Shown: piece after piece, positions 1 through 6,984 of the stretch
How positions within the stretch are numbered: the stretch's first letter is position 1
Layout of the letters: each line of letters opens with the position of its first letter
Assembly (NCBI GenBank): GCA_003491635.1
Contig: DNCG01000017.1
Coordinates: 6,163 to 14,797, forward strand
Reading direction: 5' to 3'
DNA length: 8,635 nt
Origin: Actinomycetota bacterium
GTDB taxonomy: Bacteria; Actinomycetota; Aquicultoria; Subteraquimicrobiales; UBA9087
The notes under the pieces: generated by a model
Seen by the model: the letters and a program-made list of their open reading frames with translations, nothing else
The model's database searches: none
Told to the model about the DNA's origin: nothing
Made by a program: the position numbers and the translations under genes

Positions 1-1380
1 GGCCATGACCTTGGGAAGACCGCACTGGTGAAGTTTGAGTTCGGGCCCTATGACAATAACCGACCTCCCGGAGTAGTCCACCCTCTTCCCCAAGAGATTT
101 TGACGGAATCTTCCCTGCTTGCCCTTGAGCATATCGCTCAAGGATTTAAGGGGCCTATTTCCCGGACCGGTAACGGGTCTTCCACGCCTTCCATTATCGA
201 ACAGGGCATCAACGGCCTCTTGAAGCATGCGCTTTTCATTATTGACAATGATCTCGGGAGCCCCCAAATCCAAGAGACGCTTCAGTCGATTATTGCGGTT
301 GATGACTCTCCTGTAAAGATCGTTCAAATCTGAGGTGGCAAACCTGCCGCCGTCTAACTGAACCATCGGTCGAAGATCCGGGGGTATGACCGGAATAGCC
401 TCCAAAATCATCCACTCGGGTTTATTCCCAGAACGCTTGAAGGCAGAGAGCACCTTCAATCGTTTGATGGTTCGGCTCCTCTTCTGCCCCCTGGATTTCT
501 TGACCACCTTTTTTAAATTGTTTGTTTCCTTCTCCAAATCCATGTCGACCAACAACTCCTTGATGGCCTCGGCCCCCATGCCACCCTGGAAATAATCGCC
601 GTACCTGGTCTTTAAATCCCGATAGAGCTGCTCCTCGGGAATAAGTTGCATTGGGCGCAGTCCCTGGAAGACCTCAAGGACTCGATTAAGCCACTGCACG
701 TCCTGGGCGGCTTCCTTCTCGATGTTCTTCTTATCCTGCTTAAACCGGGTTTCAATCTTCCTCGCCTCAGCGGCAACGGAGGGATTGGCACTTACCTTTG
801 CCTTGCCTTCCGCCCCGACACCCGCCTCGAGGGCCTGCATGCTCTCTTCTTTTTTGGCCTCCAACCGCTTGATCTCTTCGTCACCCCGGCGTTCGATTTC
901 AGTTATCTCCTCGTGCAGCTCCTCCTTGAGAAAAGAGAGATCCTCCTCACGCTTTTTCTCGTCAACCGAGGTAATTATATGTGAGGCAAAATAGAGGACT
1001 CTCTCCAGATCCTTGGGATTAATGTCCAGCAAATAAGCCATGCGTGAAGGAACGCCCTTGGAGTACCAGATGTGAGCCACGGGAGCCGCCAGTTCGATGT
1101 GGCCCATGCGCTCCCTTCTCACTTTCGATCGAGTAACTTCAACCCCACATCGCTCGCAGATTATACCCTTGAAGCGAACCCTCTTATACTTCCCGCAATA
1201 GCACTCCCAGTCCTTAGTGGGACCGAATATTTTTTCGCAGAAAAGACCGTCCTTCTCCGGCTTAAGGGTTCGATAGTTGATCGTCTCAGGTTTTTTGACC
1301 TCCCCGCTGGACCAAGTTCTAATCTGTTCCGAAGAAGCGAGTCCAATTCTCAGTGCATCGAAATCATTCATCTCTACCAA
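1..1380 (-). CDS. rpoC: RNA polymerase beta-prime subunit, N-terminal 460 residues (3' end beyond window)
   Basis: Largest catalytic subunit of RNA polymerase; pairs with RpoB to form the active-site cleft. I translated the minus strand from 1380 to 1 as one open frame of 460 codons, cut by the window edge before the catalytic NADFDGD motif. Visible: the KPETINYRTLKPEKDGLFCE block (30-49), the N-terminal zinc finger with Cys60, Cys62, Cys75 and Cys78, a Lys/Glu-rich insertion predicted to be coiled coil (about 139-235), the clamp-helix region (about 352-395) and the GKRVDYSGRSVIVIGPELKL segment (431-450). The start is TTG at 1380: a GGAGGGG Shine-Dalgarno lies 5-7 nt upstream, and MVEMNDFDALRIGLA then matches the length of the actinobacterial N-terminus. 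The in-frame ATG at 1371 is 16 nt from that site, too far. Follows rpoB after 30 nt, so almost certainly cotranscribed. Confidence 0.97.
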   Translation of the reverse strand, partial: MVEMNDFDALRIGLASSEQIRTWSSGEVKKPETINYRTLKPEKDGLFCEKIFGPTKDWECYCGKYKRVRFKGIICERCGVEVTRSKVRRERMGHIELAAPVAHIWYSKGVPSRMAYLLDINPKDLERVLYFASHIITSVDEKKREEDLSFLKEELHEEITEIERRGDEEIKRLEAKKEESMQALEAGVGAEGKAKVSANPSVAAEARKIETRFKQDKKNIEKEAAQDVQWLNRVLEVFQGLRPMQLIPEEQLYRDLKTRYGDYFQGGMGAEAIKELLVDMDLEKETNNLKKVVKKSRGQKRSRTIKRLKVLSAFKRSGNKPEWMILEAIPVIPPDLRPMVQLDGGRFATSDLNDLYRRVINRNNRLKRLLDLGAPEIIVNNEKRMLQEAVDALFDNGRRGRPVTGPGNRPLKSLSDMLKGKQGRFRQNLLGKRVDYSGRSVIVIGPELKLHQCGLPKVMA

Positions 1381-1385
1381 GTTAA

Positions 1386-1392
1386 CCCCTCC
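1386..1392 (-). promoter_or_regulatory. Shine-Dalgarno that decides the rpoC TTG start
   Basis: GGAGGGG on the minus strand, in the 30-nt rpoB-rpoC gap. Its core is 7 nt from the TTG at 1380 but 16 nt from the next in-frame ATG at 1371. This favours the non-AUG start. Confidence 0.8.
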
Positions 1393-1410
1393 AAATGAGC
1401 CCCTGGGAAA

Positions 1411-4400
1411 TTAGGCCTCATCTTCGCCCATCTCCTCTTCGGCTTCGGCCGCTTTCCCTCTGAGATCGATCCCCAGCTCCTCAGCGGTCTTGTAAATATC
1501 CTCCTCGGTCGCTTCCAATTCAATCTCCTTGCCCTCGCCCGAGAGAACCTCAACATCCAATGCCAGACTCTGCATCTCCTTGACTAGCACCTTAAAGGAC
1601 TCCGGAATGCCGGGTTCCGGAATGTTCTCACCCTTGACTATGGCCTCGTAAGCTCTGACACGACCCAAGACATCATCGGACTTGACCGTGAGCAACTCCT
1701 GAAGGGTGTAGGCAGCCCCATAGGCTTCCAGCGCCCACACCTCCATCTCTCCAAACCTCTGACCACCAAATTGTGCCTTTCCCCCCAGCGGCTGCTGGGT
1801 AACCAAGGAATAGGGACCCGTTGATCTGGCATGGATTTTGTCGTCCACCAAATGCAACAACTTCATCATATAGATATAACCAACGGTTATCGGTTGATCG
1901 AAGGGTTCACCCATCTTGCCATCATAAAGGACAGTCTTGCCATCGATGGGGAGCCCAGCCTTGCCCAAAGCTTCCCTGATCTCAGTCTCCGTAGCACCGT
2001 CAAAAACAGGAGAAGATGTGTATATCGGTCCCTTCTTTGGTTCACCGTCGTCGCTCCAACCAACCATAGCCGCCCAACCAAGATGTGTCTCCAGCACCTG
2101 ACCGAGATTCATTCGGGAAGGGACACCCAGGGGATTGAGGACTATGTCCACGGGGGTTCCATCGGCCAAGAAGGGCATGTCCTCCTCGGGCACAATTTTA
2201 GAGATAACGCCTTTATTGCCATGGCGTCCAGCCAACTTATCGCCCTCGGACACCTTTCTCTTCTGGGCCACATATGCTCTGACAAGTTCATTTACACCAG
2301 GGGAAAGCTCATCTCCCTTATCTCTGGAAAAACGCCTGACCCCAATGACTATTCCCATCTCACCATGAGGAACTTTGAGAGATGTATCGCGAACCTCGCG
2401 TGCCTTCTCGCCAAAGATGGCCCGGAGAAGTCTCTCCTCCGCTGTAAGTTCCGTTTCCCCTTTAGGAGTAATCTTTCCCACCAGGATATCCCCAGAGCGA
2501 ACCTCCGCTCCGATGCGAACGATGCCATCCTCGTCCAGATCCTTGAGAACCTCCTCGCCAACGTTGGGAATGTCCCGTGTAATCTCCTCGGAACCCAGTT
2601 TTGTATCACGAGCTTCGATCTCGTGCTCCTCAATATGAACTGAGGTAAGAATATCCTCTTTGACCAATCTCTCGCTGATGACGATGGCATCCTCGTAGTT
2701 GTACCCTTCCCAGAGCATGAAAGCAACCAGAAGATTGCGACCGAGGGCAAGTTCACCTTGATTGCTACACGGACCATCGGCAATGACCTGACCGGCCTTA
2801 ATTGAATCGCCCTCCTTGACGATGGGCTTGTGATTGACACAAGTCCCCTGATTGGACCGTTGAAATTTCTGAAGATTGTAAACGTCGATGCCGTCTTTCG
2901 TTTTGACTCTGATCTCATCGGCGCTGACACTTACCCCTTTCCCATTGTTTCTCGCCGTCACAACCTCGCCTGTATCTCTCACGGCACGATGCTCCATACC
3001 CGTTCCCACCAAGGGGGCCTCCGTCCTCAGGAGAGGAACAGCCTGCCGCTGCATATTGGAGCCCATGAGAGCCCTGTTTGCATCGTTGTGCTCCAGGAAA
3101 GGAATGAGCGCCGTGGCCACACTCACAATCTGACGGGGAGAGACATCCATATACTCTACTTCTCGAGGATCAACAGCTTCAACGGTATCCATCCCACCCC
3201 GCTCATGCCGCCGCACCAGTATCTTTTCCTGAGTAAACTCACCAGTTTCTGGATCAAAGGGAGCATTGGCCTGAGCAATAATATATTTATCTTCCTCGTC
3301 GGCCGTTAAATACTCAATCTTACTGGTAACCTTGCCATTCTTGACCTTGCGATAAGGGGTCTCAATGAAACCGAATTCGTTGATTCGAGCATAGGTGGAA
3401 AGCGAACCAATGAGACCGATGTTCGGACCCTCGGGGGTTTCTATTGGGCACATTCTCCCATAGTGAGATGGGTGAACATCTCGCACCTCAAAACCCGCAC
3501 GCTCACGAGAAAGGCCACCGGGCCCAAGAGCGGAAAGACGTCGCTTGTGGGTCAAGCCGGCCAGAGGATTGGTCTGATCCATGAATTGAGAGAGCTGACT
3601 ACTGCCGAAGAACTCCTTGATGGCAGCCACTATGGGTCGAATATTTATGAGGGTTTGCGGGGTAATGACCTCCACATCCTGAGTAGTCATCCTCTCTCGA
3701 ACCACCCGCTCCATCCTGGCCAAACCAATGCGGAATTGATTCTGGATAAGTTCTCCCACTGGCCGAATTCTCCGGTTTCCGAAATGGTCGATGTCGTCTA
3801 CCTCCCCTTCCCCACGAGAGAGACGAACCAGATATCGGACGGTCTCCAGAATATCCTCCTTGGTCAAGGTAGTGACCTTAAATGGTATATTCAAGCCCAG
3901 TTTCTTATTCATTTTATACCGTCCAACCTTGGCGAGATTATACCGATGGGGATTGAAGAAGAGTGTCTCGATCAGGTTCCTGGCACTTTCGATGGTTGGG
4001 GGTTCACCCGGACGGAGACGCTTGTAAATTTCAATCAAAGCCTCTTCCTGGGTCTCGCTGCAGTCCCTCTCCAGAGTTTCCTTGATCAAAGTCGCGTTGT
4101 CGAAAAACTTGAGAAATTCATCGTCTTCCAAAAAACCTAGAGCCTTGAGAAGGACGGTAACGGCTAACCTCCGCTTCCGATCGATCCTAACCGAAATGAC
4201 ATCCTTCTTATCCGTCTCCAATTCCAGCCAAGCACCACGGCTCGGAATAATCTTGGCAAAATAGAGCATCTTATCGGTCTGCTTGTCTATCTCCTTGTTA
4301 AAGTAAACCCCAGGTGATCTCACAAGCTGGCTGACGACCACTCGTTCGGTTCCATTGATGATGAAAGTACCCTTTTCGGTCATGAGAGGGAAATCACCCA

Positions 4401-4725
4401 TGAAGACCTCTTGTTCTTTTATCTCACCAGTCTCTTTGTTGATGAACCGGGCGGTCACGAACAGAGGAGCCGAATAGGTCATATCCCTCTCTTTGCATTC
4501 CTCGACAGTGTACTTGATCTCCCCAAATTTGTAAGGGCCGAACTCAAGGGCTAAATTGCCGGTGAAGTCCTCAATGGGGGAAATATCCTGGAAAGCTTCG
4601 GCTAAACCTTCCTTGAGCAGCCAATCGAAGGAACCACGCTGAATGTCGATGAGACTGGGAAGTTCAAGAACCTCGGGGATCTTGCCAAAACTTCTTCGTT
4701 TTCTAATACCTGAATCCGCTCTCAT
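1411..4725 (-). CDS. rpoB: RNA polymerase beta subunit
   Basis: Catalytic beta subunit of RNA polymerase, 1104 residues from the chosen start. Seen in order: protrusion/lobe start (RRSFGKIPEVLELPSL), KGTFIINGTERVVVSQLVRSP, the rifampicin-binding cluster QLSQFMDQTNPLAGLTHKRR with Asp383, His393 and Ser398, the fork/link region HPSHYGRMCPIETPEGPNIG, the YNYEDAIVISE active-site segment (Glu678, Asp679), GDKLAGRHGNKGVIS with Lys830 and Lys838, LNPLGVPSRMNLGQVLETHLG, and the C-terminal switch/clamp part HARSTGPYSLVTQQPLGG. The three main resistance positions carry the usual sensitive residues. The frame can be read from a GTG at 4737, but that codon overlaps the AAGGAG Shine-Dalgarno (4742-4737), so the ATG at 4725 is preferred. 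Ends with an acidic tail. Has its own upstream promoter and reads into rpoC after 30 nt. Confidence 0.98.
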   Translation of the reverse strand: MRADSGIRKRRSFGKIPEVLELPSLIDIQRGSFDWLLKEGLAEAFQDISPIEDFTGNLALEFGPYKFGEIKYTVEECKERDMTYSAPLFVTARFINKETGEIKEQEVFMGDFPLMTEKGTFIINGTERVVVSQLVRSPGVYFNKEIDKQTDKMLYFAKIIPSRGAWLELETDKKDVISVRIDRKRRLAVTVLLKALGFLEDDEFLKFFDNATLIKETLERDCSETQEEALIEIYKRLRPGEPPTIESARNLIETLFFNPHRYNLAKVGRYKMNKKLGLNIPFKVTTLTKEDILETVRYLVRLSRGEGEVDDIDHFGNRRIRPVGELIQNQFRIGLARMERVVRERMTTQDVEVITPQTLINIRPIVAAIKEFFGSSQLSQFMDQTNPLAGLTHKRRLSALGPGGLSRERAGFEVRDVHPSHYGRMCPIETPEGPNIGLIGSLSTYARINEFGFIETPYRKVKNGKVTSKIEYLTADEEDKYIIAQANAPFDPETGEFTQEKILVRRHERGGMDTVEAVDPREVEYMDVSPRQIVSVATALIPFLEHNDANRALMGSNMQRQAVPLLRTEAPLVGTGMEHRAVRDTGEVVTARNNGKGVSVSADEIRVKTKDGIDVYNLQKFQRSNQGTCVNHKPIVKEGDSIKAGQVIADGPCSNQGELALGRNLLVAFMLWEGYNYEDAIVISERLVKEDILTSVHIEEHEIEARDTKLGSEEITRDIPNVGEEVLKDLDEDGIVRIGAEVRSGDILVGKITPKGETELTAEERLLRAIFGEKAREVRDTSLKVPHGEMGIVIGVRRFSRDKGDELSPGVNELVRAYVAQKRKVSEGDKLAGRHGNKGVISKIVPEEDMPFLADGTPVDIVLNPLGVPSRMNLGQVLETHLGWAAMVGWSDDGEPKKGPIYTSSPVFDGATETEIREALGKAGLPIDGKTVLYDGKMGEPFDQPITVGYIYMMKLLHLVDDKIHARSTGPYSLVTQQPLGGKAQFGGQRFGEMEVWALEAYGAAYTLQELLTVKSDDVLGRVRAYEAIVKGENIPEPGIPESFKVLVKEMQSLALDVEVLSGEGKEIELEATEEDIYKTAEELGIDLRGKAAEAEEEMGEDEA

Positions 4726-4779
4726 CAGGCATTCCACTCCTTAAGAAGAGATGATTGAAGATATAACAGACAAAAATTA

Positions 4780-4808
4780 AAAATAGCACATTAAATGGAG
4801 AAAGTCAA
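4780..4808 (-). promoter_or_regulatory. Predicted sigma-70/A-type promoter for rpoBC
   Basis: Minus-strand -35 TTGACT (4808-4803), a 17-nt spacer and -10 TATTTT (4785-4780), with TG one base upstream of the -10 (extended -10 TGC). It lies in the 192-nt rplL-rpoB gap. The start would fall near 4773, giving a leader of about 48 nt before rpoB. A separate rpoBC promoter would let polymerase subunits be made apart from the stalk proteins. Pattern match only. Confidence 0.6.
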
Positions 4809-4917
4809 GAGTTCAGAAATGACTCAATCAAATAGAAGGCAGGCAAAGAACAGCAACAAATGCTGATTCTCCGCCCGCTCAATCTGCCCGCGATGGGATC
4901 TTTTTCTACCGTTTAAG

Positions 4918-5367
4918 CTATTTGAGTTCAACAGTGGCCCCAGCCGCCTCAAGTTCAGCCTTGATTTTTTCGGCCTCTTCTTTGGCGACACCTTCTTTAA
5001 CCGGCTTGGGGGCATTGTCCACCAGATCCTTGGCTTCTTTGAGTCCCAAAGTGGTAAAGCTGCGAACCGCCTTAATGACCTGAATCTTCTTATCTCCGGC
5101 GCTAGTCAGGACAACATCAAACTGTGTTTTCTCCTCCGCGGCCGGTGCAGCGGCGGGAAGCCCCGCCTGCGGCGGGGCCGCAACAGCACCTAGGGCAGCA
5201 GCACTCACACCAAAGATCTCCTGAAGTTCCTTCACCAATTCGGAGAGTTCAAGAACGCTCATCCCCTTAATGGCTTCGATGATGTCCCCGGTGGTCATCT
5301 TCACTTCCTTCTTTGTCTCCTTCTTCTCGGCCTTCTCTTCGGTTTTTTTCTCCACGCTCTCTGGCAC
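4918..5367 (-). CDS. rplL: Ribosomal protein L7/L12 (bL12), probable N-terminal extension
   Basis: Mobile stalk protein of the 50S subunit; recruits and stimulates translational GTPases and binds as dimers to L10. The canonical protein starts at MTTGDIIEAIKGMSVLELSELV (dimerisation domain), has an Ala/Pro hinge (GAVAAPPQAGLPAAAPAAEE), then the globular C-terminal domain with TLGLKEAKDLVDNAPKPVKEG, and ends ATVELK. Two starts are possible. ATG at 5298 gives 126 residues, the usual length, with an AAGGA site 7 nt upstream. GTG at 5367 gives 149 residues, with a perfect AGGAGG 8 nt upstream and only 22 nt from rplJ. I chose the latter; the added 23 residues (VPESVEKKTEEKAEKKETKK...) are strongly charged. 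Identity is certain, the start is not. The hinge contains a GC palindrome also found around nusG. Confidence 0.96.
   Translation of the reverse strand: MPESVEKKTEEKAEKKETKKEVKMTTGDIIEAIKGMSVLELSELVKELQEIFGVSAAALGAVAAPPQAGLPAAAPAAEEKTQFDVVLTSAGDKKIQVIKAVRSFTTLGLKEAKDLVDNAPKPVKEGVAKEEAEKIKAELEAAGATVELK
5161..5177 (-). repeat. GC palindrome, copy A (inside rplL hinge codons)
   Basis: CCCCGCC-GCA-GGCGGGG on the minus strand, a perfect 7-bp inverted repeat with a 3-nt loop within rplL. It covers the codons for the hinge residues Ala-Pro-Pro-Gln-Ala-Gly. Shares its core with the two copies flanking nusG. Ala/Pro-rich codons could produce such a palindrome by chance. Confidence 0.55.
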
Positions 5368-5375
5368 TTCATCCA

Positions 5376-5381
5376 CCTCCT
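5376..5381 (-). promoter_or_regulatory. Perfect Shine-Dalgarno upstream of the extended rplL start
   Basis: AGGAGG on the minus strand, just after the rplJ stop (5390-5392). It is 8 nt from the GTG at 5367. It is too far from the ATG at 5298 to serve it, and an ATG at 5372, only 3 nt away, opens a wrong frame. It is therefore the main evidence for the extended L7/L12. Confidence 0.65.
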
Positions 5382-5389
5382 CAATCATT

Positions 5390-5926
5390 CTAAGATTTTC
5401 CCGCTTCAGGCGAGGTCTTCTGTTGAACAACAGCATTTAAAGTGCCCAATAGATCTCGCATTGGCCCAGCGAGCACGCTCACAAGACCACCAAAAGACGA
5501 GCCAAGGCTGCCAAGAAGCCTGGCCAAGAGTTCCTCCCTGGGTGGCAAACTCGCCAGCGCCTTGATCTTAGCGGCATCGATTATCTCTCCCTCCAGAATA
5601 CCCGCTTTGATCTGCAAGGCATCATGCTCGCTAGAAAAGTTCGCGATGGTTTTTATCAGAGAGAGGACGTCACCGTAACCGAAAGCAAACGCTGTCGGTC
5701 CCACCAAATATTTCTCCAGCTCTTCCTGCTTTGACTCCTTGGCCGCAATCCGGACCAAGGTGTTCTTAAAGATCTTGTATTCTGCATCCTCCTCCCCGAC
5801 TTTCCTGCGCAAATCGTTGAGCTCATGAACGTCAAGCCCCCTAAAATCGGTCAATATCACTCCTTGAGCCCTTTGGAGCTTTTCCTTGATCTCCTTGACT
5901 ATGGCTACTTTCTCGGGTCTGGCCAT
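5390..5926 (-). CDS. rplJ: Ribosomal protein L10 (uL10)
   Basis: Stalk base protein: its N-terminal domain binds 23S rRNA next to L11, and its C-terminal helix carries L7/L12 dimers. 178 residues, the normal family length. Seen: MARPEKVAIVKEIKEKLQRA, GVILTDFRGLDVHELNDLRR, the YKIFKNTLVRIAAKE segment, the LVGPTAFAFGY strand, and a hydrophobic C-terminal helix (RLLGSLGSSFGGLVSVLAGP) expected to hold L12. The ATG at 5926 is preceded by AAGGGGAG with 6 nt spacing. It is preceded by an L10-leader RNA and attenuator hairpin, and followed after 22 nt by rplL, so the L10-L12 complex probably controls its own synthesis. Confidence 0.97.
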   Translation of the reverse strand: MARPEKVAIVKEIKEKLQRAQGVILTDFRGLDVHELNDLRRKVGEEDAEYKIFKNTLVRIAAKESKQEELEKYLVGPTAFAFGYGDVLSLIKTIANFSSEHDALQIKAGILEGEIIDAAKIKALASLPPREELLARLLGSLGSSFGGLVSVLAGPMRDLLGTLNAVVQQKTSPEAGKS

Positions 5927-5955
5927 GAGACACTCCCCTTACATCAACGCTGACG

Positions 5956-5990
5956 AAAAGGATAAAGACCCCCGTAGACAACAGAGGTCT
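5956..5990 (-). terminator. Attenuator hairpin in the rplJ leader (terminator-like)
   Basis: On the minus strand AGACCUCUGU pairs with ACGGGGGUCU (10 bp including two G-U pairs, loop UGUCU), followed by UUAUCCUUUU. It sits 30 nt before the rplJ start, downstream of the L10 leader. The U tract is interrupted, so termination may be partial. The 5' half and loop (5984-5972) can instead pair with the leader's 5' strand, so this looks like the off state of an attenuation switch. Confidence 0.6.
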
Positions 5991-6009
5991 GATGAGCTAG
6001 AAAAAATAA

Positions 6010-6141
6010 CTTCCAACCTCGGTAGGCGATCTTCCATGTCTGCCCTGTCTGCCGACACCACAGGTGGCTGTGCCAGGCACGGAATCATTAAGCCCTTTTG
6101 AATATCTTCGCCGGTCGGGCACCTACTGTCTACGGCTTTGA
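6010..6141 (-). ncRNA. L10 leader (ribosomal protein L10/L12 binding mRNA element)
   Basis: Cis-acting structured leader of the rplJL transcript, of the known L10-leader type, to which the L10-L12 complex binds to repress its own genes. Seen on the minus strand: CAAAGCCGUAGACAGUAGGU at the 5' side, GGGCUUAAUGAUUCCG in the middle, and CGCCUACCGAGGUUGG at the 3' side, the usual conserved blocks in the usual order. The closing helix is GUAGGUG (6126-6120) with CGCCUAC (6028-6022). It lies between a predicted promoter and an attenuator hairpin upstream of rplJ. Boundaries are approximate. Confidence 0.85.
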
Positions 6142-6161
6142 ACTATCTCGGACAGAGCAGA

Positions 6162-6190
6162 AATTTATCAAATGAGAAACCCAATGTCAA
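6162..6190 (-). promoter_or_regulatory. Predicted sigma-70/A-type promoter for rplJL(-rpoBC)
   Basis: Minus-strand -35 TTGACA (6190-6185, full consensus), 17-nt spacer, -10 TAAATT (6167-6162), with an upstream TG forming an extended -10 (TGATAAATT). Predicted start is near 6155, just before the L10 leader. The position between rplA and rplJ matches where an L10 promoter occurs in well-studied bacteria. Not tested; called by pattern. Confidence 0.7.
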
Positions 6191-6213
6191 TACTCCACTA
6201 AACCGGCGAGGGA

Positions 6214-6924
6214 TCACACGGCCTCCTCTAAAAGATCCCTTGCCTTTGTGGGATCGATCTTAACTCCTGGACCCATCGTGGAGACAACCGTGACACTCCT
6301 GACATACCTTCCCTTGGCCGCCGCTGGCTTGGCACGAATTATCTCCTCCAACAAAACCGAGTAATTTTCAACGAGTGCTCGCTCCGGAAAGGAGACCTTC
6401 CCTATGGGCACATGAAGTACACCAAACTTATCCACCCTGTACTCGATCTTGCCGGCCTTGATATCCCTAACCGCCTTGCCAACATCGAAGGTGATCGTTC
6501 CCGCCTTTGGATTGGGCATGAGACCCCTGGGCCCCAATATCTTTCCCAACTTGCCAACGATGCTCATCATATCAGGCGTGGCAATGGCGGATTCAAAATC
6601 CAGCCAGCCCTTTTGTATCTTCTCGGCGAGATCGCTTCCTCCCACCACATCCGCCCCCGCCACCTCGGCCTCTTTGGCCTTCTCACCCTGAGCAAAAACG
6701 GCAACCCTGACGGTCTTGCCCGTTCCATGGGGGAGTATCACAACACCTCTAACTTGCTGCTCCGCCTGACGGGGATCGATTCCCAACCTGATATGAACCT
6801 CCACAGTTTCATCAAAATTGGCCGAAGCGCTCTCCTTCACCAGCTTAACAGCCTGCAAAGGAGAGTAGAGTTTATTTCTGTCGATTTTCTTAAGAGCCTC
6901 CTGATACTTTTTTCCCTTTTTCAT
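6214..6924 (-). CDS. rplA: Ribosomal protein L1 (uL1)
   Basis: Forms the L1 stalk of the 50S subunit at the E site, helping release of deacylated tRNA; in several bacteria it also represses its own operon. 236 residues from the chosen start, typical for the family. Seen: MKKGKKYQEALKKIDRNKLY, FDETVEVHIRLGIDPRQAEQ, RGVVILPHGTGKTVRVAVFA, the signature GKILGPRGLMPNPKAGTITF, and the C-terminal VVSTMGPGVKIDP. An ATG at 6930 touches the AGAAGGA Shine-Dalgarno (6937-6931) with no spacing, whereas the ATG at 6924 has 6 nt, so the latter is chosen. Lies 60 nt downstream of rplK. The 287 nt after it hold the rplJ promoter and leader. Confidence 0.97.
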   Translation of the reverse strand: MKKGKKYQEALKKIDRNKLYSPLQAVKLVKESASANFDETVEVHIRLGIDPRQAEQQVRGVVILPHGTGKTVRVAVFAQGEKAKEAEVAGADVVGGSDLAEKIQKGWLDFESAIATPDMMSIVGKLGKILGPRGLMPNPKAGTITFDVGKAVRDIKAGKIEYRVDKFGVLHVPIGKVSFPERALVENYSVLLEEIIRAKPAAAKGRYVRSVTVVSTMGPGVKIDPTKARDLLEEAV

Positions 6925-6984
6925 TACCATTCCTTCTCGTGGTATTGGTGGTTTTACCCTCCCACACGCCGAAACTAAAACCGA

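Noticed and set aside
376..408. RpoB rifampicin cluster checked for resistance changes (numbers here are approximate residue positions)
   Set aside because: Asp383, His393 and Ser398 are the usual sensitive residues; no resistance substitution seen.
1831..2643. Long open frame on the plus strand (270 codons) antisense to rpoB
   Set aside because: It lies wholly opposite well-conserved rpoB codons, has no recognisable domain, and is the kind of shadow frame expected opposite a strongly biased gene.
3463..4140. Plus-strand open frame of 225 codons antisense to rpoB
   Set aside because: Same reasoning: no family resemblance and fully explained by codon bias of rpoB.
4726..4737. GTG at 4737 as the rpoB start
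   Set aside because: The codon overlaps the Shine-Dalgarno AAGGAG; ATG at 4725 has an 11-nt spacing and fits better.
4851..4865. Small hairpin CAGCA-UUUGU-UGCUG followed by UUCUUUG in the rplL-rpoB gap, as a terminator/attenuator
   Set aside because: The stem is only 5 bp and the U tract is poor, so I do not call it a terminator.
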